Source: Drosophila miranda
Taxonomy: Eukaryota; Arthropoda; Insecta; Diptera; Drosophilidae
DNA length: 64,000 nucleotides
Direction of reading: 5' to 3'
NCBI RefSeq assembly: GCF_003369915.1
Contig: NC_046674.1
Location: 11,966,001-12,030,000 of the forward strand
This document shows, one piece after another, positions 12,142-38,093 of the stretch. The notes beneath the pieces were generated by a model. It did no database searches and was not told the origin of the DNA. It worked only from the letters and a program-made list of their open reading frames with translations. The stretch's first letter is position 1. Each line of letters starts with the position of its first letter. Made by a program: the position numbers and the translations under genes.

Positions 12142-15100
12142 ATGACTCTGAGCGAGACAAATTCCCAAAAACTATTACCGAAAAAGCCAGAGCAAATGGA
12201 GCCAATTCTGCGGTAAAGTAACAACTGTTCGCTTTGCTGATGATCTCACAAAAATATAGTATGTATCCTGCAGGTTAAACAACATCGAGAAATCGCAGCA
12301 GGACACCCGCGACTACCGAGGCCTTCAATTGGAAAATGGCCTTAAAGTACTGCTCATCAGCGATCCAAACACCGATGTGTCAGCTGCTGCACTCTCCGTT
12401 CAAGTGGGGTATGTACGTTGCCCGAGGTGGATGGGATTTGTTAATTAATTCATATCGGGTCAATTGTAGCCACATGTCTGACCCACAAAATCTTCCCGGA
12501 CTGGCTCACTTCTGCGAGCACATGCTGTTCTTGGGCACGGAGAAGTATCCGCATGAGAATGGCTACACGACATACCTCTCGCAGAGCGGTGGCAGCAGCA
12601 ACGCCGCCACCTATCCCCTCATGACGAAGTACCACTTCCACGTGGCACCTGACAAGCTTGACGGAGCCTTGGATCGCTTTGCCCAGTTCTTTATTGCTCC
12701 ACTGTTCACGCCCAGTGCCACAGAGAGGGAGATCAATGCAGTAAATACCCAACTCCATCCTCGATTCACCCAGACATGGGCACTAACAAAAAACTCGTTG
12801 CAGGTCAACTCGGAGCATGAGAAGAATTTGCCCAGCGATCTGTGGCGCATCAAACAGGTGCATCGGCACTTGGCCAAGCCGGATCATGCGTATAGTAAAT
12901 TTGGTAGCGGCAACAAGACCACGCTCTCCGAAATACCCAAGTCCATGAACATTGATGTGCGCGAGGAACTGCTTAAATTCCACAAAGAGTGGTACTCGGC
13001 CAACATAATGTGCCTGGCTGTCATTGGAAAAGGTATTCTTGGTTATCTTTGGGCTATTTAGAAATGCAAAATGAATATTTACAGAATCCCTCAACGAACT
13101 GGAGAGCATGGTCATGGAGAAGTTCTCTGAAATCGAGAACAAAAGCGTGGCGGTGCCAGAATGGCCACGTCACCCGTATGGAGAGGATCGTTACGGACAG
13201 AAGGTGAAAATAGTCCCCATCAAAGATGTCCGCTCGTTGACAATCAGCTTTACCACAGACGATTTAACAAAGTTCTACAAATCGGGCGTAAGTTCAAGGT
13301 ACCACAAGCGTGTGGCTTATTTATATCCATTTGAATCAAATTCAGAAAGATTTTGATATAATTGTGGTTTCTTACAGCCCGACAACTATTTGACACACCT
13401 TATCGGCCACGAGGGAAAGGGAAGCATATTGTCTGAGCTGCGACGGCTGGGCTGGTGCAATGAGTAAGTGTTCTACCCAATGCATTGCCATGGAGTTGCA
13501 CTCAACTAAATATTGATTGTGGTTTCTTGCAGTCTAATGGCCGGACATCAGAACACACAAAACGGCTTTGGGTTCTTTGACATTGTGGTGGACCTAACAC
13601 AGGAGGGCCAGGAGCATGTGGATGATATTGTGAATATTATATTTCAGTATTTGCGCATGCTGCGCGAAGAGGGTCCCAAGAAGTGGATATTTGATGAATG
13701 CGTTAAGCTAAATGAAATGAGGTTTCGGTTCAAGGAAAAGGAACAGCCGGAGAATTTGGTCACGCATGCCGTGTCCTCCATGCAGATATTTCCCTTGGAA
13801 GAAGTCCTCATTGCACCATATTTGAGCAACGAATGGCGGCCAGATTTGATTAACGGTCTACTGGATGAGTTGAGGCCCTCCAAAAGTCGAATTGTAATTG
13901 TTAGCCAAAGCTTTGAGCCGACCTGTGACCAGGCAGAGCCCTACTACAAAACCAAGTACGGATTGGAGCGCATACCCACGGATATTGTGCAAGTATGTTG
14001 GGGCCCTACTCCTACTCCTATTTATTTATAGCACAAGAGCGAAGCGTGTTTGTAGCGGGCTAGCTCCCTAGTCCATAATATTATTATAATATCTGATATT
14101 CTTTCAGAGCTGGGAAAAGTGTGATCTGAATGAGAACCTCAAACTGTCACTGCCAAACAGCTTTATACCAACCAACTTCGACATTGCCCATGTTCCAAGT
14201 GACGGACCCAAGCATCCGACCATTATCCTGGACACGCCCATTTTGAGGGTGTGGCACAAGCAGGACAATCAGTTTAACAAGCCCAAGGCGTGCATGCGGT
14301 TCGATATGTCCAATCCGCTTGCCTCCCTGGACCCACTCAATTGCAATTTAAATCATATGATGGTTATGCTCTTAAAGGATCAGCTCAACGAGTATCTGTA
14401 CGATGCGGAATTGGCAAACTTAAAACTAAATGTTGTGGGAAAATCAGGTGGCATTGATGTACGTTCATTTACTTTATTGGCCGTTTATTTGACAATTATT
14501 TAATTATGAGAAATGCTTTTGGCAGTTCACGATTCATGGCTTCAGTGACAAGCAAGTTGTGTTGCTGGAGAAACTGTTGGATCACTTATTTGACTTTCGC
14601 GTGGATGAGAAAAGATTCGATATATTGAAGGAGGAATATGTGCGTTCACTGAAAAACTTTAAGGCCGAGCAACCGTATCAGCATTCCATCTACTATTTGG
14701 CTTTGTTATTGACAGAAAATGCCTGGGCGAATGTTGAGCTACTGGACGCTATGGAACGTAAGTATCCTAAACGCTTTAAACTGCCTTTTCTAACTGCCTT
14801 ATTTTCATTCGTTTAGTTGTCACCTACGATAGAGTCAATAACTTTGCCAAAGAGTTCTTCCAACGCCTGCACACAGAGTGCTTTATTTTCGGTAATGTGA
14901 CCAAGCAGCATGCCACCGAAGTAGCTGGTCGCGTCAACACACGCTTGGAGGCCACCAATGCCTCTAAACTACCCATTCTAGCCCGCCAGATGCTCAAGAA
15001 ACGAGAGTATAAGCTTTTAGCTGGTATGCCACATAGATAAAAAGTTTTAAACCTAACTCTGAAACGAGTTTTTACTTTGAATAGGCGACAGCTATCTTTT

Positions 15101-15949
15101 TGAAAAGGAGAACGAGTACCACAAGAGCTCCTGCACGCAGCTCTATCTGCAATGTGGCGCACAAACGGATCACACAAACATTATGGTCAATCTAGTGTCT
15201 CAGGTGCTGTCCGAGCCCTGCTACGACTGTCTGCGGACCAAGGAGCAGCTCGGGTATATTGTCTTTAGTGGCGTCCGTAAGGTAAACGGTGCCAATGGTA
15301 TACGCATCATTGTGCAGTCGGCAAAGCATCCGACATTTATCGAAGATCGTATCGAGAACTTTCTACAGACGTATCTGGTAAGCAATCTACGATATTATTT
15401 ATATGTTAAATAAATGTTAAGTGTGAAAGCAATTGTTTCCCATAGCAAGCCATTGAGGACATGCCTTTGGATGAATTCGAGCGTCACAAAGAAGCGCTGG
15501 CCGTTAAGAAGCTTGAGAAGCCGAAGACCATATTCCAGCAATTCATCCAGTTCTATGGCGAAATAGCCATGCAAACGTATCACTTTGAGCGAGAGGAGGC
15601 CGAGGTCGCAATACTCCGCAAGATTTCAAAGTCCGACTTTGTGGATTATTTCAAGGTGACATCCAAGTATTTATATATTTGATTCAACAGCTAAACAAAC
15701 ATTTAACATCTGCAGAAATTCATAGCTAAGGACGGGGGCGAGCGTCGCGTTCTGTCCGTGCACATTGTGTCCAAGCAAACGGACGAGAATGTGCCTGAGT
15801 CTAAGGAGGAAGAGCCACTGGAGATCACAAATATGGAGCGTCACAAGTGCATCAGCGACATTGTAGCCTTCAAGTCGTGCAAGGAACTATATCCGATCGC
15901 ATTGCCATTCCTCGACATCAAGGCCAAGGGTGCACGCAGTAAACTGTGA
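12142..15949 (+). CDS. Ide: Insulin-degrading enzyme (M16 zinc metalloprotease)
   Basis: Thirteen coding exons: 12142-12212, 12274-12408, 12470-12740, 12804-13032, 13085-13287, 13378-13463, 13533-13992, 14108-14458, 14526-14757, 14817-15023, 15085-15377, 15446-15655 and 15716-15949, giving 993 aa. The inverted zinc motif HFCEH is at about residues 82-86; the catalytic Glu is residue 85 and the third zinc ligand is E163 in NSEHEKN. This spacing equals that of human IDE. The C-terminal half carries the second pair of M16 domains, including the conserved [12 protein letters not shown] segment. By family it degrades insulin-like and other short peptides in an enclosed chamber. There is no signal peptide, consistent with a cytosolic or peroxisomal enzyme. 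The first coding exon is only 71 nt. AATAAA lies 75 bp past the stop. Confidence 0.96.
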
Positions 15950-16023
15950 GCGACCCCGAAGTTTGTTCAATATAAACTTATAGTACGTGGTTTTGGTCTC
16001 TCTTTGATTTAATATCTGAACCG

Positions 16024-16029
16024 AATAAA
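16024..16029 (+). terminator. Ide poly(A) signal
   Basis: A canonical AATAAA lies 75 bp after the Ide stop codon. Cleavage 15-30 bases downstream would fall at the 3' end of the coding region of the opposite-strand MATH gene (stop at 16046). Confidence 0.6.
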
Positions 16030-16045
16030 ATTTTGTTTCTGTCAT

Positions 16046-17183
16046 TCATAAATACAATATGATCTGTATCAACAGCGAGTTCTGCTTGATGTACGTGCTG
16101 CCCAGAAGTGCACTGTGCGGTATGGAAAAGCCCGTCTCCAGTTTGGTCAGCTCCTGTGAGCCGAGATCTTTTGCCTTCCGGTGGCTGTAATTCTGATCCA
16201 GTATAGAGATTTTGTGCTTAAATGGCGTGCCGTCCGTCCAATGTTTCATCGTCTTGAATATTCCCCCCATATCTAAAACAATGTTCTTCTGATCGCCTGG
16301 TAGGACATGGGCATAGCCCAGCTGTAGGTTCAGTAGCTCGCGATTCAAATGATGAAAGGTGCACCTCAGCTGAAGGGATTTGCCTGTAATCAAATAAGCT
16401 AAGGCTTACTCATGGTATAATGGGGTTGTTATTGCAAAGCACTCGCCTCTGATGCTAAATATAGGACTATTGACACTGCTCGTCGAAAGGTCTTCAATTC
16501 TGTTCGTGAAATTTTCCAACTTCCAGTAGTATGTAAACAATTTAAAGTCCTGGTCAGCCAGCATGGTATTATTGAACTTGTTAACCTCCTCATCTCGCAC
16601 TCCCTGCAAGGCGTTATGGTTCGTCGCCAGCTCCTTCAGTATGGGCATCTTTTTTGTGCTAGCCTTTGTCTCCATCGCCTTTAGAATTTCATCTAGTTTG
16701 ACATTATTGGGAGGGGCATTCCTTTGCGTCACTGGTGGTGGAGGAGGGGCTGCGCTTATTTCCACCGAATTGGCCATTGCCACTTGCTCCAATAGCCATT
16801 TTATTTCACGAAGCTCCGCGTAAAGTTTGGTCTCTAGGTTTTTGAAGGCCAAGTTCATTTCGTCTAGATCAAGAAAAAAAATGTTAAATGCCATGTGATT
16901 GATTCGGTTTGCATATCCTACCCGATCCACAGACTCCCTTTAGGGTCTTTGTAGTAACAGCTTCGGCAGACGCTTTGATCTCACCAGCAGTCACAGTGCA
17001 TACCGCTTTTTGGACCTCACTGGGATGTTCTTGGATGGGCTCTGTATCGTTGATGGTGCTGTTGACGGCATTGTCAATGTCGTCCACCTGGGCCAAACCT
17101 GTGGAAAACAGCGTGGCACATGCCACACACAAGATCCAACCCAATGCGAGACCTTCCGAAGGTAACGACTCGGCCTTAGGCAT
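16046..17183 (-). CDS. Secreted MATH (TRAF-like) domain protein, unnamed
   Basis: Three exons on the minus strand: 17183-16922, 16863-16447 and 16383-16046, giving 338 aa and an exact frame. The N terminus has a hydrophobic core (LALGWILCVACATLFS) ending GLAQ, a likely signal peptide cut near residue 32. Residues 88-118 are a charged helical segment, possibly a coiled coil, followed by a proline run. Residues about 198-338 read as a MATH fold: FTYYWKLENF, SPIFSI, then LNLQLGYAHV and the typical ending GFSIPHSALLGSTYIKQNS. Only a GC-AG intron (donor AGAG/GCGAGT at 16446) joins the two MATH halves in frame; without it a stop is reached 14 codons into the intron. I do not recognise the gene. It is convergent with Ide. 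Confidence 0.8.
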
Positions 17184-18944
17184 CACTAGTCAGTCCGTTG
17201 TGGCGGAGGCCTTAGCCAGAACTGTAGAAGAGATGACGGAAAACGATGACCAGGGCAAAGAGAGCACTCTACCTTGAGCCACTCGTTAGAACGATGACAG
17301 ATGTTCCACATGGAATTATTGCTGTATGCGTGTCATACATTCTTGAACGTAGGTACTACTTTTAGAATGGGACCCTCCCACCGAGCTCTAAAAATAGTGC
17401 TAATATTTACACACAACAAACAAAAATGAAAAGAAATATGAATGAATGGAACACTTTTGCACACAATATTGCCATCCCCTGATATACGACTCTGTTCTAT
17501 GTTCTACTGAACCCAGGACGACTTTGTGCGCGTGCAATTTTTTAAGTGGATTATGGCATGTCCGAAAATAGAATCATTTTCCTTCCTGATCTGATCCAAT
17601 TGATGCAGGAATTTGTTGAAATATTTTCTTAGTAAGGATTTGTGTTTGGAGATATTATTCTTCTCTGTTAATCCTTCAATTATATAGTAGTGTAGCAGTT
17701 CGACCCAATAAGAGAAGATTCCCGACTTGAATCACTTAACTTGAAACTATTTTTGTAGTTTTTTTTTTATTTGTATTCAGTATTCACTCATTCTCTGACT
17801 GTGAGGTTCTCCAGTCCATGCATTTTATACCATAATTTGACTTTAAAATTTAATTTTGATAGACTTCTGGTACTTTGAATAATCATATTATCATTGAGGC
17901 GGCCACCCTTCCCGCGGGGGATACTCTTTCGCAAGAAACATTTGGAATGTGTGTGTGTGTGTGGGGCGGGGTGGGGGTGTAAATACTCGTAATTAACATT
18001 TTTTTTTTTACAATATAAATCGGATTAAATTGTTTGTTTTCATTTTTTCGTAATTTTCTTTCTTCTTTTTTTGTAGCTGTTTTTGTATATATATTTTATG
18101 TTTTGTCTTTTTATTTAATAGTAAAGAGGGTGATTGGGGGAGGGACACTTATACAGACTAACATTATTGTTATTTTGAATACACACATAATTATACAGAA
18201 TACAAAATTTAATTATTTCTTTAAAAATATGTGTTCATCAGAGTACAATTTTATGCATAACTTGCGATTACTTTTTATTGTTTAAATCCCATCGCCTTTA
18301 GGCATTTGTTTTTGGGAGGGGCGATGCACAGAGGAATATCGCATAAAAATAACAATTATAAAAAGGTTCTCTCTCATATACATAATAGATATACTTTTTG
18401 ACTTTATAGGTATCAGTATATGGTGTACATATATATATATATTCCAAGCATTTAATAGTTATAGTAGGGGGAGGGGGGTATCTCTCCCTTTCTTATAGTT
18501 TGTAAAACGTTCACAACTTTTTACAATTGTCGGCAATGTGTAATAAATATATATATATATATGCATATGCAGTTTGGACTCTTTGTTAGGATTTTATTTG
18601 GATTCTGTGTCGCTATCTGTCTCTATCTCTGTCTCTGCGTGTCTCTGTGTGTGGTTGTGTTGGCGCCTAGTTAAAAGTACATACGAAATAACACTAAACT
18701 AGCAAAAATGATTATAATACAAAAGCAAACGAACAAATAAGTACACGATCTGCTGGCGGTGCTGTTCCACGTGAATGCAATGAGGTTGCTGTTGCGGTTG
18801 TTCTGCTGTTGTTGTTGATGTTGTTGTTGTGATGTAGTGTGAAATCGTTGTTCCTGCTGCTGTTGCTCTTCTTCCTGGCGCTGCTGAAACTGCTGCTGCA
18901 CCTCCTGCCAAAGCCACTCGCCATCATCTCCGTTTCCGGTGTTA
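17184..18944. other. Upstream of the MATH gene and Nedd4 3' region
   Basis: No coding sequence seen. The left part should hold the promoter of the MATH-domain gene on the minus strand. The right part should be the Nedd4 3'UTR, AT-rich with TA repeats at 18427-18441 and 18550-18561 and a TG/GGGG tract at 17949-17978. The CAG/CTG-rich block at 18770-18900 lies just past the Nedd4 stop and gives several spurious open frames. Confidence 0.45.
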
Positions 18945-33977
<15,033 letters not shown>

Positions 33978-33991
33978 GGCTCACAAAAGCA

Positions 33992-35635
33992 ACTGCAATG
34001 GGAGGAAGAGAGCAAGAGAGAGTGGGTGAGAGTGAGTAAGTGAGGAGTGACGGAAGTGCAACTTAAGCGAAAAAAGGCACGAAAGTGACCGACAAGGGGG
34101 AAGGGGTGATGGGTGACAATAACTTGGAGGCTGAGACGCGCCGGCAAGGCCAAAGTGAGAGCGCAGCAAAGCTGAGCAGACAACAAAGACGACACCACAC
34201 ACAAAGTGCACAATGGAGGAACGGTACTTGTGCTAGATGCCTCCTCTGTCTGTCCGGCAGCATTGTGTGTGCGGGTGCATATGAAAGAGAAGAGGAGAGG
34301 AGAGGAGGAAAGAAAAGCCAGGCAGAGCATAAAAGCCAAGCTCCGGGCGTAATTAGCCAAGCGCGAAGGGTTCAACGCCATGTCGGACCTGGCCGGCGCG
34401 CTCTGGCCTTCGTTTATGGTCAGAATAAAACTATTTTCTAAGTTTTCCACTTACGTTTATCTTTTGCTTTAACGCTCACACACAAACACACACAAACAGT
34501 TACCGCCGCCTTGTCTGTGGTGACAGCTCTGCACTATAATATCGCTTGATTTATGCTGTAAATATGCCCTTGTGTGTGTGTGTCAGTATGCTCGTTTTAA
34601 GTCCAGTATGTGCGGAAAATCCTCACGTACGTACACTTTTCACACGGAACAATTCGATGCTTGTCGGCACACCTCACACGGCCCGGTTTGCACTGCGTTC
34701 TAATTCGCGTGCTGTTTGGTACAGCTCACATGCTTTGATCCCATCAAGGGCGTTGTTTGTCGTAGCTATTCTGCTGCTCAGTATTTTAATCACAATTAAA
34801 ACATTAAAAAACAAGAATTTGGCACGGCGACGAAATTAACTGTATGCCAGTGTGGCTGCATATTACTGGCATGATAAAACCATAATCGCGAGGCTAAAAA
34901 TAAAATACCAAAATACCATTTCTGTGTATCACTGTAGTATTATTTCGCAGACGGTGAAATTACCACCCACTGACAGACCACCAGTACCTACAGTAATATT
35001 AACTTCTTCACACGCCACGAGCAACTAAGTAAGTAACAGATTATTACACCACAGATTCTTACCTAACTATGCCGTGTAATCAGGTATACAGACCTTATGG
35101 GACTCCCACTGTAAAAAAAAACTGAAAAAATTGAGTTAGTATATTTGCAAGTTGGTATTTCTACCACTTCCGCAAAACAGCCACACTAAAGTAGTGAAAA
35201 TCCAAAAGAAACAAAATCTAATAAGTTTAGCGAGAGAGGGGTGCATTTAAAGAAAACCGAATAAAAATATCGAGGTCATCGTACACGCAGGAAGCAGCGC
35301 AACAACCAGAAGAAACATTTGCCAATTTCTTTTTGTGTGCTTCCGCAAGGACTTGAAAGCAACGGCCCGTCCACGAGAAGAAGAAGCGCTGGGTCGGTCG
35401 GTCGGCGTGGTGCGTAGTTAGTTAGTGTTCGTGTGTGTGTGAGTGAGTGAGTGCGAGCGAAATTGCGTATTAAGAAACGAAACAACAACAACTACGGCTC
35501 GAAAAAGAAAGCCTCGAAAAACAATACATATATAAAACTGCAGACGCAGACAGCAGAAATTTCCAAAACCCAAAAGCTTTACCGAGTGGTCGCGATTGCT
35601 TTACAACAGGAACTACAACAAAAACAGCTAATTTC
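33992..35635. other. Divergent promoter region of Nedd4 (long) and Edc3
   Basis: On the minus strand, acceptor CTCCCATTGCAG starts the Nedd4 exon at 33992 that carries the long-isoform ATG. A strong donor (AAAC followed by GTAAGT) ends an upstream noncoding exon at 34455. The plus-strand Edc3 transcript should begin around 35200-35280 and continue unspliced to its ATG at 35636. Between them, CAGCCACACTGG at 34846-34857 (minus) and GCCACACTAAAG near 35189 are Motif-1-like boxes for the two directions. AAAATACCAAAATACC at 34902 resembles promoter-proximal repeats seen elsewhere in flies. Confidence 0.5.
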
Positions 35636-38093
35636 ATGGGTCTGACAGATCAAGATTGGATCGGCTGTGCGGTGTCCATTACGTGCGACGAAGTCTTGGG
35701 CGTCTTCCAGGGTCTGATCAAGCAAATCTCTGCGGAGGAAATAACCATCGTACGCGCTTTTCGCAATGGCGTCCCGTTGCGCAAGCAGAACGCCGAGGTG
35801 GTGCTCAAGTGCACGGACATACGGAGCATCAACCTCATCGAGCCGGTCAATCAGGATGTGGAGACGCATTCGACGCCCACGGTGATGAACAAGCCCACGC
35901 CCGTCAAGTTGCCGCACTTTTCTAACATTCTCGGCAAGCAGCAGCAGTTGCAGCAGCAACAACAACAACAGCAACTCCAATTGCAGCAGAAACAGCAACA
36001 GCAGCAGCCAGAACAGGATCTGCCACTGACATCCAGGGGCAAGGCGAACGGTTATGGGCGAGGAGAAGGAAGTGGAAGTGGTGGTAGCAGTGCAGCTACC
36101 TCGGCGCTTAGCGATAAAATGCACCAGCTAAAGCTCATGGAGGCGAATGGACTGAATGGCACAAGGAGGTACGAATTACTCCCTTTCTAGTTTTCTCATT
36201 TGTAGGGAACAGCCCTTTTTTTTGCCGAGTGTCGGCTCTCAATCGATTGTAGAAGTCTATATACTCCTTTGAGGTCAAGAATTAAAGTGTAGTGGAGAAG
36301 ATAAGCCTGGGCTCTGAATGCTCCACTCTAATCTTTAAATTCTCTTGGCAAATCCCCACAGAACGCCGCAGAACTCGCGAGCGCCCAGCGCTCAGCAGCA
36401 GCAACAGCAGCAGATGTCGACGACTCCGAATAGTGTGGCGGCATTCTTTGGCAACATGATACCGCCCAAGGTAGAAGTGAAGCTGGGGGTTGCTGTTGCA
36501 GCCGGCTACATTGGGAACAATCGGGAGAGCTACTGCAGCAGCAGTGCGGAGGGTAGCAGTGGAAGTGGCGAGGCAGCATCGGCGGCAGTCAGCAGCAGGC
36601 CCATCGATATCATAAGCAACGGCGATGGATACTACAAGCAGCCGCAGTCAGCTTCAAGCTACGGCAACGGCAGAAGGAATGGAAATGGCAATGGAAACGG
36701 CTCTTACACCAATGGCAATGGAAACGGGAATGGAAATGGAAATGGTAACGGCAATGGCAACGGCAAGAATAAACGTAATAGGGTGCGACGAGAGAGTAGC
36801 ATGCGGCAGACATTTGGCAGCGAGGCAGATGATCCACTGCTCCAGGAAGAGTTTGATTTCGAGGGGAATCTGGCGTTGTTCGACAAGCAGGCCATTTGGG
36901 AGAACATCGAGTCGACGCGACCCGATGCAGCGCGGCAAACCGTGAAGCATCATCATCAGCATCAGCCAGAGCAGAAGTATCGTCACGACGAGAACATCCT
37001 GGCCAGCAAGCCACTTCAGTTGCGCCAGATAGAGAGCATTTTTGATGGCAGCAAGGACTTTGTGACTGACGATGGGCTGATTATACCAACCGTACCGTCA
37101 TTTGTGCGCAACAAGATTGAGCTGTGTGCCGAGAAGGCGGGTCTGTCGCTGCAGCGTCAGATTGACATATTGGCGCGCGGGGCCAGCGACCTGGCCATCA
37201 CACTGCTGGGCGGTGCTAGACGCCTGACGCCGGCCAACAATCATCAGTGGCCCAAGATAGCCATCATTTGTGATGGCGTCAAGAACATGAGGTGAGCAGA
37301 GAGCCCCTTTTGCTTGCTGAACAATATCGTATTAATCGAATTTCTTGCAGAACAATTAACATTGGAGCCGCTACGGGCCGACAGCTGGCCTCCCATGGCC
37401 TGACCGTTTTGCTGTATGTGGAGCAGGCGCAGCTGGTTGGCCAGAGCGTGGAGATTTCCCTGTTCAAGGCAACAGACAATGTCATAGTCCATGCCGTGGA
37501 TGGTAAGTGCTTGGAATCAATGAAATTTTCGATTAACCATATTCCCTTCTGTGTTCGATTGCAGCCTTACCGACGCCAGATCTTGTGATATTATCGACTA
37601 ACGCCGCTACTCTATCGGATGCAATCAAGAATTGGCTCAGGTTAAATCGGTAAGTAGTGGGAGTGCGGGTGGGAGGATTGATCCCCAATCTAAATGGAAA
37701 CTCTCACGCTGTCTCTCTTTTTTACTTTGCAGCGCCTCGGTGCTTGCCATAGATCCGCCACCGTGTGGTATTAACGATGTGGCAATCAAATACTCTATAT
37801 TACCTATACTACCATTGAATGGCATATCAACAGCAGCAGCAGCATCATCATCATCGTCGGCTGCAGCAACACCAACGCCCCTACCGAGCACATCTTCGGC
37901 TGCTGCAGCAGCAGCAGCAGCAGCAGCAGCAGCGGCTGTTGCAAAACCAGCAACCCCTTCATCAACGAACAATTGTGGCAAATTGTATTTATGTAACTTA
38001 GGTATACCGGATAAATTCTATCGTGATTGTGGCATTAAGTACAAAAGTCCGTATGGACATAAATATGTGATACCGATTCACTCAAAGGACTGA
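35636..38093 (+). CDS. Edc3: Enhancer of mRNA decapping 3
   Basis: Five exons: 35636-36168, 36362-37291, 37351-37502, 37565-37649 and 37733-38093, giving 686 aa. Residues 1 to about 70 are a divergent LSm domain (DWIGCAVSITCDEVLGVFQG) that binds HLM motifs of Dcp2 and related partners. A long low-complexity linker follows with Gln runs and an (Asn-Gly)n run around residues 280-310. The FDF motif (EEFDFEGNLALFDK), the DEAD-helicase Me31B contact, is at about 338. The C-terminal YjeF_N Rossmann domain, used for dimerisation, starts near 385 (VPSFVRNKIELCAEKAG). It is interrupted near the C terminus by a Ser/Ala-rich insert (15-20 alanines) not expected in the fold, probably a surface loop. By family it is a P-body scaffold. 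Confidence 0.95.
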
